Assembly (NCBI GenBank): GCA_017440445.1
Contig: JAFSHE010000170.1
Location: 1 to 13,035 of the forward strand
Source: Oscillospiraceae bacterium
GTDB lineage: Bacteria > Bacillota_A > Clostridia > Oscillospirales > Ruminococcaceae
Direction: 5' to 3'
DNA: 13,035 nt
Shown here: positions 7,085 through 13,035 of the stretch, piece by piece
Layout: each line of letters begins with the position of its first letter
How positions within the stretch are numbered: position 1 is the stretch's first letter
Notes under the pieces: generated by a model
Seen by the model: only the letters and a program-made list of their open reading frames with translations
The model's database searches: none
Told to the model about the DNA's origin: nothing
Position numbers and translations under genes: made by a program

Positions 7085-7484
7085 CCAGCTCTCCGAGATA
7101 TGCGTTAAGCACACCGTTTATAAAGCTGCTGTCCTGCTTGTAAGCGTACTTCTTTGAAAGCTCCACAGCCTCGTTGATGGCTGCCGCATTGGGAACACGG
7201 TCGCAGTACTTCATCTCGTAAACGGCTATCTTCATGATGACCATATTTATCTTTGCAATCCTTGCAACAGAACGTGTGGTACTGTACTTCGCTATGACCT
7301 GCTCCAGCTCCTCGTCATGGGCAAGGACGCCGTTTACTATCTCGTCGGTCTCCTCCGTCCTTACAAGCCCGAATGCCTCCTCGTTAAGCTCGCAGATATC
7401 CTCCGCACTCTTTCCGAACAGGGTCTGGTAAAGTATTATAAATGCGCCCTCACGCACCTCACGTCTTGTCAGCTTTTCTTCCAT
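7068..7484 (-). CDS. nusB: Transcription antitermination factor NusB
   Basis: NusB is a small helical RNA-binding protein. With NusE (S10) it binds boxA sequences and supports antitermination, especially of rRNA operons. From ATG 7484 it has 138 residues, a usual length. Typical features are the N-terminal RREVREGAFIILYQ helix, the KINMVIMKIAVYEM segment, and the C-terminal INEAVELSKKYAY with SSFINGVLNAYL. ATG 7490 is also in frame, but AGAGG at 7497-7493 is only two bases from it and eight from ATG 7484, so the latter is preferred. It starts 15 bases after the Asp23-like gene and overlaps the xseA start by 17 bases, pointing to coupled translation. Confidence 0.95.
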   Translation of the reverse strand: MEEKLTRREVREGAFIILYQTLFGKSAEDICELNEEAFGLVRTEETDEIVNGVLAHDEELEQVIAKYSTTRSVARIAKINMVIMKIAVYEMKYCDRVPNAAAINEAVELSKKYAYKQDSSFINGVLNAYLGELDGNKE

Positions 7485-7499
7485 TGTCATTTCCTCTTG

Positions 7500-7841
7500 T
7501 TACTGTTTGAATTTTATGCCCGCAATATTTACATCCACCTTTGTAACGGTGAAGCCTGTCATGCTCTGCACTGCGGACTTTACGCTCTTCTGCACGTTCT
7601 CCGCAACGCTTACGGCATTGAAGCCCTCAAGCACCACGATATCGAGAGATACCGCAACGGACTCGCCCGTAAGCTTTGTCTTTACGCAGCCGAACATCTT
7701 TGTCTTTGCATTTGCGGGATTGAGCGTCTGCTCTGTGCAGTCAACGCCCTCTATCTCGGTGGCAGCCACCTCTGCTATCTTAAGGATAACGCTTTCGGAC
7801 ACCTTTATAGTGCCTACGGGCTTGTTGGTATTTGCTTCCAT
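7500..7841 (-). CDS. Asp23/Gls24 family protein (YqhY type)
   Basis: A 113-residue protein of the Asp23/Gls24 (DUF322) family. It begins with KPVGTIKVSESVILKIAEVAA, the characteristic start of the domain, followed by ATEIEGV, and ends with VTKVDVNIAGIKF, again typical. B. subtilis YqhY, encoded just before nusB, is the positional counterpart and has been linked to control of acetyl-CoA carboxylase; family members in staphylococci are envelope-associated. The exact role here is not readable from sequence. ATG 7841 has AGGAGG seven bases upstream. It is the first gene of the operon, about 45 bases after the predicted transcription start. No accB or accC lies next to it in this window; the neighbour is the divergent spoIIIA operon. 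Confidence 0.92.
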   Translation of the reverse strand: MEANTNKPVGTIKVSESVILKIAEVAATEIEGVDCTEQTLNPANAKTKMFGCVKTKLTGESVAVSLDIVVLEGFNAVSVAENVQKSVKSAVQSMTGFTVTKVDVNIAGIKFKQ

Positions 7842-7891
7842 ATCAATTCCTCCTGACGTATTTCATGCCGTGAACATATTTAATCCAGTAT

Positions 7892-7920
7892 AGTATAACA
7901 CATTTTTTCATTTTGTACAA
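7892..7920 (-). promoter_or_regulatory. SigA-type promoter of the yqhY-like/nusB/isoprenoid operon
   Basis: On the minus strand the -35 box is TTGTAC (7920-7915) and the -10 box TATACT (7897-7892), with a 17-base spacer. TG one base before the -10 makes it an extended -10 as well. Transcription should start near 7885, about 45 bases before the first ATG. This fits constitutive housekeeping expression. Confidence 0.75.
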
Positions 7921-7961
7921 GTGTTTTTTTCAGGTAATCGCAGCTTATCGGAAAAAATATG

Positions 7962-7990
7962 TTCTAATGCGGACATGTTTCACATAAACT
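7962..7990 (+). promoter_or_regulatory. Candidate SigE-type promoter of spoIIIAA
   Basis: CATAAACT at 7983-7990 matches the SigE -10 consensus CATACAnT at all but one position. Fourteen bases upstream lies TTCTAAT, only a partial match to the -35. The position, about 24-30 bases before the spoIIIAA ATG with GAGGG at 8006-8010, is right. In B. subtilis the spoIIIA operon is transcribed by SigE in the mother cell. The weak -35 keeps confidence low. Confidence 0.4.
7971..7977 (+). promoter_or_regulatory. SpoIIID-like motif in the spoIIIAA promoter
   Basis: GGACATG differs by one base from the SpoIIID binding consensus GGACAAG and lies between the candidate -35 and -10. It is also the right half of an imperfect inverted repeat (ATATGTTC at 7957-7964 against GGACATGT at 7971-7978). 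SpoIIID represses spoIIIA in B. subtilis. A seven-base match is weak evidence alone. Confidence 0.25.
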
Positions 7991-8020
7991 TGAACAAAAG
8001 AAAGCGAGGGATGATAAAAA

Positions 8021-8884
8021 ATGATAACTGCAAACACACACGATATCCCGCTGAAAAGCGCAGCGGGGCTGATACATATTCCTGCGGGGGTATCCCGCAG
8101 CGAGGTCACCGAGATACGGCTGAGGTCAGGCAGACGAGCCTGTGTCGTCACCATCGGCGGGAGATGCGTTCCCTGCTCCGACGTACTCTCACGCGAGGAT
8201 ATAGAGAGCTGCTTTCAGGAGCTTTGCCGACACTCGGTACACAGCTTCTCACGGGAGATAGCCGAGGGATATATAACTCTCCCCGGGGGACACAGGGTGG
8301 GCTTCTGCGGGACTGCTGTGATAAAGAACGGCGCTCTCGATACTCTGCGGGATATCTCCTGCGTAAACATCAGGATAGCACGGCAGATAAAGGGCTGCGC
8401 CGAGGAGCTTTTCCGCACCGTATTCTCTCATGGGACATGCTCTCTGCTGCTTGCGGGCGCTCCGCTTTCGGGAAAGACCACAATGCTGCGTGACCTTGCA
8501 CGGCTGCTTGGCGAAAAGCACCGTGTGGCTCTTATCGACAGCCGCAGCGAGCTTGCCGCAGTGTACCGTGGAACTCCCGCCCTTGACGTGGGAGAAAACA
8601 CTGACGTACTGTGCGGATATCCCAAATACGAGGGCATAATGACCGCCCTGCGCACCCTCAGCCCCGAGGTGATAATATGCGACGAGATAGGCGGCGACGC
8701 CGACGCAGTAAAACAATGCATGCACTGCGGAGTAAAGCTTATCGCCTCGGCGCATGCAGGGTCATTAAAGGAGCTTTCCCTGCGCCCCGATACTGCGGAG
8801 CTGCTGCCGCTGTTCGACTGTGCCGCTGTGCTTGGCTCAGGGGGACGGCTTGCGGAACTCCAGCGGAACGGAGATACGGCATGA
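8021..8884 (+). CDS. spoIIIAA: Stage III sporulation protein AA, secretion-type ATPase
   Basis: A 287-residue ATPase related to type II/IV secretion ATPases. It is thought to energise the SpoIIIA-SpoIIQ channel that connects mother cell and engulfed forespore. Seen: EIRLRSGRRA at 31-40, GYITLPGGHRVGFCGTAV at 83-100, ISCVNIRIAR at 112-121, Walker A GAPLSGKTT at 146-154 (homologues usually have GPPxxGKTT), LIDSRSELA at 171-179 with the DVGENTDVL segment, and Walker B VIICDEIGG at 217-225, then ASAHAGSL at 242-249. ATG 8021 follows GAGGG by ten bases. The stop overlaps the next start (ATGA). First gene of the operon, divergent from the housekeeping operon. Call is firm. Confidence 0.96.
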   Translation: MITANTHDIPLKSAAGLIHIPAGVSRSEVTEIRLRSGRRACVVTIGGRCVPCSDVLSREDIESCFQELCRHSVHSFSREIAEGYITLPGGHRVGFCGTAVIKNGALDTLRDISCVNIRIARQIKGCAEELFRTVFSHGTCSLLLAGAPLSGKTTMLRDLARLLGEKHRVALIDSRSELAAVYRGTPALDVGENTDVLCGYPKYEGIMTALRTLSPEVIICDEIGGDADAVKQCMHCGVKLIASAHAGSLKELSLRPDTAELLPLFDCAAVLGSGGRLAELQRNGDTA

Positions 8885-9369
8885 GGCTGTTCCCCGCAGC
8901 TGCCGTGTTCGTACTGTGCCTGTCCTTCGGGCTTTTAAGGGCAAGGGAGCTTAAAAGGCGCTCCCGCCTGCTGAACGAGCTGCGACAGCTTATTCTGGAG
9001 CTGGAAGTCAACCTCCGCTACACCGCTCCCACACTGGACGAGCTTTCGGAAAGCTGCTGCGGAGTATTCGGCGAGCTGCTGCGACAGGAGCGGGAAAGCT
9101 CCCCCGATATAAAGCAGGCATGGAAAAGCGCAGTAGAGCGGCTGTCCGACTGCCCCTTCTGCGGCAGAGCCGAGGCAGCGCTGCTTGGCGAGCTTGGACA
9201 GGCTCTCGGGACGAGCGATACAGAGGGACAGCTTTCCATCCTCGGGCTGCACAGGACAAGGCTTGAAAGGCTCTGCGCCGAGGCGGAGCAGGAGCAAAGG
9301 ACAAAGGGAAAGCTGTACCGCTCCGTCAGTGCGCTGCTGGGAGCGGGAATTGCTGTCCTTATCATTTAA
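8881..9369 (+). CDS. spoIIIAB: Stage III sporulation protein AB
   Basis: A 162-residue protein with an N-terminal hydrophobic segment (about 4-19), a long helical, coiled-coil-like region (RSRLLNELRQLILELEVNLR) and a final hydrophobic segment SALLGAGIAVLII. SpoIIIAB resembles GspF-type platform proteins and is proposed to connect the SpoIIIAA ATPase with the membrane channel. The pattern LELEVNLRYTAPTLDEL and the acidic/basic C-terminal half fit the family, whose B. subtilis member is about 171 residues. ATG 8881 overlaps the spoIIIAA stop by four bases. The same frame is open upstream to 8611, but that stretch lies inside spoIIIAA and is not part of this gene. Confidence 0.92.
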   Translation: MRLFPAAAVFVLCLSFGLLRARELKRRSRLLNELRQLILELEVNLRYTAPTLDELSESCCGVFGELLRQERESSPDIKQAWKSAVERLSDCPFCGRAEAALLGELGQALGTSDTEGQLSILGLHRTRLERLCAEAEQEQRTKGKLYRSVSALLGAGIAVLII

Positions 9370-9380
9370 GGCGGTGGAAT

Positions 9381-9578
9381 ATGGAGCTTGACCTTATATT
9401 TAAGATAGCCGCAGTGGGGATAATCGTTGCGGTGCTGAACCTTATCCTTAAAAAGACCGACCATGACGAGCAGGCGGTCATGATGACGGTGGCAGGAATA
9501 GTAATCGTGCTGATGATGCTCATTCCTGCGATAGACGACCTGTTTCAGACGATAAAAAACGTATTCGGATTATGGTAA
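9381..9578 (+). CDS. spoIIIAC: Stage III sporulation protein AC
   Basis: A 65-residue membrane protein with two transmembrane segments (about 5-23 and 32-50) joined by the short polar turn KKTDHDEQA, which is typical of SpoIIIAC. It is expected in the mother-cell-derived outer forespore membrane as part of the feeding-tube channel. It begins 11 bases after spoIIIAB with an AAGGCGG sequence upstream. Size and position between AB and AD match the B. subtilis operon (68 residues there). Confidence 0.94.
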   Translation: MELDLIFKIAAVGIIVAVLNLILKKTDHDEQAVMMTVAGIVIVLMMLIPAIDDLFQTIKNVFGLW

Positions 9579-9591
9579 AGGACAAGGAAGT

Positions 9592-9981
9592 ATGGACATA
9601 ACAGCGGTTGCGGGTCTCGGAATACTATCTGCGGTGCTGTGCGTGATACTGCGGCAGTACAAGCCCGAGGCTGCCTCCTGGGTGAGCCTTGCCTGCGGAG
9701 TTATCATATTCGGCGCTGTGATATCCATGATAGCCCCATCCGTTGGCGCAATAGCGGAGCTTACCGAGGCTGCGGGGCTTGACGGGGGCTACGCACGGAT
9801 ACTCCTTAAAGCTCTGGCGGTGTGCTACATAACTCAGCTTGCGGCGGACTGCTGCCGTGATGCGGGAGAAAGCGCCATCGCCTCGAAGATAGAGCTTGCG
9901 GGAAAGGCCGCGATAGCTGCGATATCACTTCCCGTTTTCGCCTCCCTTGCGGAGCTTGTTACAGGACTTATCTCATCATAA
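9592..9981 (+). CDS. spoIIIAD: Stage III sporulation protein AD
   Basis: A 129-residue membrane protein, close to the usual size of about 130. Hydrophobic segments lie around 3-20 and 29-49, then a region including LLKALAVCYITQLAADCCRD that is highly typical of the family, and a C-terminal hydrophobic segment near 107-126. It is part of the SpoIIIA channel in the mother-cell membrane. Start ATG 9592 follows AAGGA at short spacing and lies 13 bases after spoIIIAC. The two cysteines in the AADCCRD segment are notable, but I do not know a role for them. Confidence 0.94.
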   Translation: MDITAVAGLGILSAVLCVILRQYKPEAASWVSLACGVIIFGAVISMIAPSVGAIAELTEAAGLDGGYARILLKALAVCYITQLAADCCRDAGESAIASKIELAGKAAIAAISLPVFASLAELVTGLISS

Positions 9982-9999
9982 ACAAAGAGGACATAAAAA

Positions 10000-11127
10000 A
10001 TGCAGAGGTCAATATCATGGCTGCTGACCATCATACTGTCGGCGGTCGTCTTTTTTTCGGCGGGAATTACGGCGCACGCTGAGGCTCCTGCGGAATACGA
10101 CTACGGCAGAGACAGGCTTGCAGAGGCTGTACCGCCCGAGGCAGCAGAGGCTCTGGACGAGGCCGAGATAACTCCCGACAACGGCGGAGCCGCATCTCTC
10201 AGCATAGAGGGAGTTCTCTCCTATCTGTGGGGGCTTGTGATAAACAATGCAGCAGCTCCGCTGAGGCTGTTCATCTCGCTGTGCGGGATAATACTGCTGT
10301 GTGCGATATCCTCCGCTGCCGCCGACAACGGCTCGGAAAGGCTCTCGGGGCTGTTCAGCACCGTTGGAGTGCTTGCGGGCGCAGGAATGACCGTCGCCGC
10401 ACTGTCGGACATCCTTGACAGGACGCTTGAATTACTGAGCGCCGCATCTGTATTCATCACTGCGTTCATCCCCGTATTCGCAGGGATACTGGCGGTCATG
10501 GGCAGGAGCGCTACCGCATCAGCCGTGAATACCGTCACCCTTGCCGCTACGCAGCTTTTCTCCCAGCTTGCGGTGAACTTCCTTGCGCCGCTCAGCGGAG
10601 CGATAATGGGGCTTTCCATCGCAGGAGCAGTGCATCCCGAGCTTAACCTTTCAAAGCTTGGCGAGGCGATAAAGAAGATAGTCGTATGGATACTGGGCTT
10701 TCTTATGACCATATTCATGAGCATCCTTTCGGTGCAGACAGCCGTTACAGGCTCGGCGGACAGCGTGCTGATAAAGACCGCAAAGTTCGCTGTATCCTCT
10801 GGGGTTCCCATAGTCGGCGGGACTATCTCGGATGCAGTCAGCACCATGCACGGAAGTCTTTCCATCATAAGGAGCAGCGTTGGTACATACGGCATGACAG
10901 CTGCGGCTGTGATAATCCTCCCCACCCTTGTTACGGTGATATGTTACAGGGCAGCCGTTATCTGCGCAGAGGTGGTAAGCGATATCTTCGGGGTAAAGGA
11001 GCTGTCCTCCCTGCTTAAATCCTGCGGTGCGGTCATGTCCATCATGATGGCGGTCATAGTGTGCTTTCTGCTGCTCAACACCATCGCCGTTGTAATAATG
11101 CTGGCGATAGGCAGCGGCACTGCATGA
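10000..11127 (+). CDS. spoIIIAE: Stage III sporulation protein AE
   Basis: A 375-residue polytopic membrane protein, the largest channel component; the B. subtilis protein is about 399. It starts with a signal peptide (residues about 1-27, hydrophobic 8-22, likely cut after AHA) and a short acidic extracytoplasmic part. Then come several transmembrane stretches, separated by VNTVTLAATQLFSQLAVNF-type and KTAKFAVSSGVPIVGGTISD sequences that are strongly conserved in this family. RBS GAGG lies about 10 bases upstream of ATG 10000, 18 bases after spoIIIAD. The protein is expected in the outer forespore membrane. Confidence 0.95.
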   Translation: MQRSISWLLTIILSAVVFFSAGITAHAEAPAEYDYGRDRLAEAVPPEAAEALDEAEITPDNGGAASLSIEGVLSYLWGLVINNAAAPLRLFISLCGIILLCAISSAAADNGSERLSGLFSTVGVLAGAGMTVAALSDILDRTLELLSAASVFITAFIPVFAGILAVMGRSATASAVNTVTLAATQLFSQLAVNFLAPLSGAIMGLSIAGAVHPELNLSKLGEAIKKIVVWILGFLMTIFMSILSVQTAVTGSADSVLIKTAKFAVSSGVPIVGGTISDAVSTMHGSLSIIRSSVGTYGMTAAAVIILPTLVTVICYRAAVICAEVVSDIFGVKELSSLLKSCGAVMSIMMAVIVCFLLLNTIAVVIMLAIGSGTA

Positions 11128-11140
11128 ACGGAGGCGGTAC

Positions 11141-11608
11141 ATGGATTTTCTTCTGACGATATGCATGGCAGCGATAGCCTCCGCAGTGTTCAGGCTGCTG
11201 GTTCCCGAGAGCAAGCTGTCAAAGCAGATATCCCTGCTTATCGTGTGCGTGTTCCTGCTGACGGGAATAAATGCGGTGACAGGCGCAGAGCTTACCCTCT
11301 CCCCCGATATCATAGCGCCGTCCTCGACCGAGGAATACATCAGCTTTTCGGGCGAGGTGAACAGGGAGCTTCAGAAAAAGATATGTAAGGATATGTCGGA
11401 TAAGCTGTACGCAGTTCTCGGGAAAAACGGCATATATCCCGAACAAATTCATGTGAACGTTAATATTTCGGGATTGTACAGCATATCTATTACACAGGTG
11501 AAGCTGATGCTCCCCGCTGAGCAGCGGGACAAAGCCGCCGAGGCTCATGCGATAGCCGCCGCAGAGCTTACCGAGGACATCAGGCTGACGGTCGAAATAA
11601 AGGAGTGA
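11141..11608 (+). CDS. spoIIIAF: Stage III sporulation protein AF
   Basis: A 155-residue protein with two N-terminal transmembrane segments (about 3-20 and 29-46) and a soluble C-terminal domain (about 70-155) that should face the space between the membranes. SpoIIIAF carries a ring-building motif domain like those of secretion-system rings. The N-terminal run LLVPESKLSKQISLLI and the start of the soluble part with a predicted strand-helix pattern fit the family; sequence conservation in the C-terminal half is low, and I rely partly on position. GGAGG lies before ATG 11141, 13 bases after spoIIIAE. Confidence 0.92.
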   Translation: MDFLLTICMAAIASAVFRLLVPESKLSKQISLLIVCVFLLTGINAVTGAELTLSPDIIAPSSTEEYISFSGEVNRELQKKICKDMSDKLYAVLGKNGIYPEQIHVNVNISGLYSISITQVKLMLPAEQRDKAAEAHAIAAAELTEDIRLTVEIKE

Positions 11609-11618
11609 GGTCGTAAAA

Positions 11619-12119
11619 ATGCCATTAAAGCTATCCGACTGTACGGGTCTGCTGTCAAAGCCGAAATTCCGCAGGGCTGCGGTGATAGCAGGCTGTGCGC
11701 TGATGCTGCTGATATTCCTCAGCACCCTTATCCCCTCAGAGGAGCAGGTCGCTCCGCCGACAGAGGATGCGCTCTCCATCGGGGACAGCAGCGCCATAGA
11801 GCAGAGCCTTGAGCAGCGGCTGGAGGTACTTCTCTCCGAGATAGAGGGGGTGTCCTCCCCGAAGGTGATGGTGACCCTCGACAGCACCGCCGAAACGGTA
11901 TACGCCCGTGACGAAGTCCCCGACAGGGAGAGCAGCGTGGTACTGGTAGGCAGCAGCAGCGCAAAGACCGCCCTTACAGAGAGCGTAGTGCTGCCTAAGG
12001 TACGTGGCGCAGCGGTGGTATGCGGCGGCGCAGCAGACCCCACCATCAGGGAAAAGGTGGTGAATACCGTAGCGGGAGTGCTTGGGATAGGCACATCACG
12101 GATATATGTAACCAATTAG
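11619..12119 (+). CDS. spoIIIAG: Stage III sporulation protein AG
   Basis: A 166-residue protein with one transmembrane segment (about 20-40) and an extracytoplasmic domain. SpoIIIAG forms large rings in the channel between the two membranes. The conserved parts are the LEQRLEVLLSEIEGVSSPKVMVTL helix-strand unit (about 66-90), the central strand-rich insertion (about 90-127), and LPKVRGAAVVCGGAADPTIREKVV with AGVLGIGTSRIYV at the end. It is shorter than the B. subtilis protein (about 229), mainly in the N-terminal linker and insertion. It starts ten bases after spoIIIAF with AAGGAG upstream. The TAG stop (12117-12119) shares its last two bases with the left end of a repeat element, so the original C-terminus may have been altered. 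Confidence 0.94.
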   Translation: MPLKLSDCTGLLSKPKFRRAAVIAGCALMLLIFLSTLIPSEEQVAPPTEDALSIGDSSAIEQSLEQRLEVLLSEIEGVSSPKVMVTLDSTAETVYARDEVPDRESSVVLVGSSSAKTALTESVVLPKVRGAAVVCGGAADPTIREKVVNTVAGVLGIGTSRIYVTN

Positions 12120-12143
12120 GAATCAGGAATTAGAAATGAGGAG
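12118..12143 (+). repeat. Left terminal inverted repeat of the MITE-like element
   Basis: A 26-base degenerate heptamer repeat beginning AGGAATCAGGA. It pairs with 12279-12304 at 21 of 26 positions. Its first two bases (12118-12119) are the last two of the spoIIIAG TAG stop. Confidence 0.75.
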
Positions 12144-12150
12144 TTATTGT

Positions 12151-12167
12151 ATCCCGCCGTGCGGGAT
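12151..12167 (+). other. Hairpin inside the element, possible weak terminator
   Basis: ATCCCGC and GCGGGAT form a perfect seven-pair stem with a CGT loop, followed by GGATTTTAT. The U-run is short and offset, so at most partial termination is expected. Two more small hairpins follow: ACGGC/GCCGT at 12178-12190 and CTGCG/CGCAG at 12248-12259. Confidence 0.5.
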
Positions 12168-12278
12168 GGATTTTATAACGGCTGCGCCGTGACGTTTCAC
12201 AAAAAACAATATTCGGTCGCCTGTAAAATCAGACAGTAAATTGTAATCTGCGCACGCAGGGAACACCACAGCTCCTGA

Positions 12279-12304
12279 CTCATCACTCCTGACTCCTGAT
12301 TCCT
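12279..12304 (-). repeat. Right terminal inverted repeat of the MITE-like element
   Basis: Inverted copy of 12118-12143. The heptamer array extends leftward to about 12272, so this end is slightly longer than the left one. Confidence 0.75.
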
Positions 12305-12338
12305 CATTACAGGTAAATAATGCAGAAAGGAAAACATC

Positions 12339-12920
12339 ATGAAACGACTTAATCTTATCATAGGCAAAAAGCAGCTTGTTATTGCGGGACTTACTGTGCT
12401 GCTCGGCACTGCGGTGTCGGTGAATTTCGCACTTAACGGGGCGGCAAAGCAGGATATGACAAAGCCTGCGGGTGCAGCGGTCTCATCCGATGGGGGAACG
12501 GCTGCCAACGCTGAGGCATCGGGCACTAACTACGGTGAGGCGGAATTTGTTTCCTCCGCAGATACCGACGCATACTTCGCTCAGGCTCGCCTCGACAAGC
12601 AGGCAAGCCGTGACGAGGCAGCAGAGGTACTCCGCTCCATGTATCAGGGCGGAGACCTCACCGTAGACGAGCTTGGAATGGTTGCGGATGACGCACTTCA
12701 GCTCAGCGGGCTTATCGAGAGCGAGAACAAGATAGAAACTCTCCTTAAGGCGCAGGGCTTCGAGGATGCGCTGTGCTATCTCAGCGACGACAGTGCGAAT
12801 ATCATCGTAAAGACCTCTCAGGAGGGACTTGATGCAGCAGGTGCAGCGAAGATAAAAAGCACTCTCCTCTCCGAGTACAAGGTGAGCAGCGACGGCATAA
12901 CCATCGTTGAGGTGAACTGA
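12339..12920 (+). CDS. spoIIIAH: Stage III sporulation protein AH
   Basis: A 193-residue protein with one N-terminal transmembrane segment (about 12-32), a low-complexity Ala/Gly/Ser/Thr linker (about 33-70) and a C-terminal domain (about 75-193) related to EscJ/YscJ secretion ring proteins. In B. subtilis it binds SpoIIQ from the forespore across the septal space and so joins the two halves of the channel. Conserved features are YFAQARLDKQASRDEA near 79-94, IESENKIETLLKAQGFEDALCYLSDD and the final SSDGITIVEV. ATG 12339 follows AGAAAGGA by seven bases. It is separated from spoIIIAG by 219 bases that contain the repeat element, so its expression may depend on read-through of that element. Length is close to the usual 200-220. 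Confidence 0.95.
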   Translation: MKRLNLIIGKKQLVIAGLTVLLGTAVSVNFALNGAAKQDMTKPAGAAVSSDGGTAANAEASGTNYGEAEFVSSADTDAYFAQARLDKQASRDEAAEVLRSMYQGGDLTVDELGMVADDALQLSGLIESENKIETLLKAQGFEDALCYLSDDSANIIVKTSQEGLDAAGAAKIKSTLLSEYKVSSDGITIVEVN

Positions 12921-12957
12921 ACCGCTCCCTGACATTCCTGTCTGAAATACATACAAA

Positions 12958-12987
12958 AAGCCTGAGAAGAAATGACCTCTCAGGCTT
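12958..12987 (+). terminator. Rho-independent terminator after spoIIIAH, probably bidirectional
   Basis: AAGCCTGAGA (12958-12967) and TCTCAGGCTT (12978-12987) form a perfect ten-pair stem with a ten-base loop. It is followed by GTTTTAT on the plus strand and preceded by CAAAAA, giving TTTTTG on the minus strand. It ends the spoIIIA operon and could also serve a convergent gene. Confidence 0.88.
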
Positions 12988-12990
12988 GTT

Positions 12991-13035
12991 TTATATCAGC
13001 GGGACTTTCCGCAGACAGCCCTTATCCAGCCCGTA
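12991..13035 (-). CDS. Possible end of a convergent gene, cut by window edge
   Basis: On the minus strand an open frame enters from the window edge and ends in TAA at 12993-12991 after 14 codons (last residues KVPLI). The stop falls four bases before the bidirectional terminator stem, as would be expected for a convergent gene sharing it. A second minus frame is also open here (stop at 12998-12996), and 45 bases cannot be tested by motif. This is inference from layout only. Confidence 0.2.
   Translation of the reverse strand, partial: YGLDKGCLRKVPLI

Larger units (their letters stand above)
12118..12304. mobile_element. MITE-like palindromic element between spoIIIAG and spoIIIAH
   Basis: The ends at 12118-12143 and 12279-12304 are inverted copies matching at 21 of 26 positions; both outer ends read AGGAATCAGGA inward. 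The repeats are built from degenerate heptamers: CTCCTGACT occurs at 12272-12280 and 12286-12294, with CTCCTGAT at 12293-12300. The interior holds three perfect short hairpins and no plausible gene. It fills most of a 219-base gap in an operon whose other gaps are at most 18 bases, so insertion is likely. No convincing target-site duplication is seen (ATTA lies near both ends, which may be chance). Family name unknown to me. Confidence 0.7.

Noticed and set aside
8611..8880. Upstream extension of the spoIIIAB frame
   Set aside because: This stretch lies inside spoIIIAA and gives an Arg-rich sequence unlike SpoIIIAB; the ATG at 8881 with ATGA overlap is the natural start.
10221..10925. Minus-strand open frame of 234 codons opposite spoIIIAE
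   Set aside because: Antisense to a conserved membrane protein gene; composition is the mirror of spoIIIAE, and no ribosome binding site or family motif is seen.
12272..12300. CRISPR-like or direct-repeat array
   Set aside because: The repeats are 7-9 bases with 7- or 14-base period and no spacers; they form the end of an inverted-repeat element.
12197..12526. Minus-strand open frame of 109 codons across the repeat element and the start of spoIIIAH
   Set aside because: It runs through hairpins and heptamer repeats and antisense to spoIIIAH; it shows no protein-like features.

Overview
The window looks like chromosomal DNA of an endospore-forming Clostridia species, most likely from the Ruminococcus/Oscillospiraceae side. 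Three things suggest this: a complete spoIIIAA-AH operon, a housekeeping gene order close to the Bacillus/Clostridium yqhY-nusB-xseAB-ispA-dxs-tlyA cluster, and strong AGGAGG-type ribosome binding sites with roughly balanced base composition. Almost the whole window is coding, with very short gaps, and I see no rRNA, tRNA, CRISPR array or transposase gene.

Left arm (about 7900 down to 1, minus strand) is one long, tightly packed operon. From a good SigA-type promoter at 7892-7920 it reads: Asp23/Gls24 protein (YqhY type), nusB, xseA, xseB (58 codons, easily missed), ispA-type prenyl synthase, a divergent PAP2 (YuiD/DUF212) membrane protein, dxs, two tandem Nudix hydrolases, tlyA and nadK (cut by the window edge). 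It combines transcription antitermination, exonuclease VII, isoprenoid precursor synthesis (Dxs makes DXP; the prenyl synthase makes farnesyl-type diphosphate), nucleotide clean-up and rRNA methylation. Compared with Bacillus subtilis, folD is absent between nusB and xseA, and a PAP2-like gene and two Nudix genes have been added. tlyA carries an in-frame TAG at codon 20 of its natural reading frame, inside the S4 RNA-binding domain.

Centre (7842-8020) is a divergent control region. The housekeeping promoter points left. A candidate SigE-type promoter with a SpoIIID-like GGACATG motif points right to spoIIIAA.

Right arm (8021-12920, plus strand) is the sporulation operon spoIIIAA, AB, AC, AD, AE, AF, AG and AH. 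It encodes the mother-cell half of the channel that connects mother cell and forespore during engulfment. Gaps within AA-AG range from a 4-nt overlap to 18 nt. The AG-AH gap is 219 nt and holds a small MITE-like element (about 12118-12304) with imperfect terminal inverted repeats made of degenerate heptamers and with internal hairpins; its left end contains most of the spoIIIAG stop codon. A strong, apparently bidirectional hairpin terminator (12958-12987) closes the operon, and a few codons of a possible convergent gene may follow to the window edge.

I find no convincing new multi-gene system. The observations most worth following are the tlyA amber codon, the repeat element inside the spoIIIA operon, and the non-canonical gene content of the isoprenoid operon.
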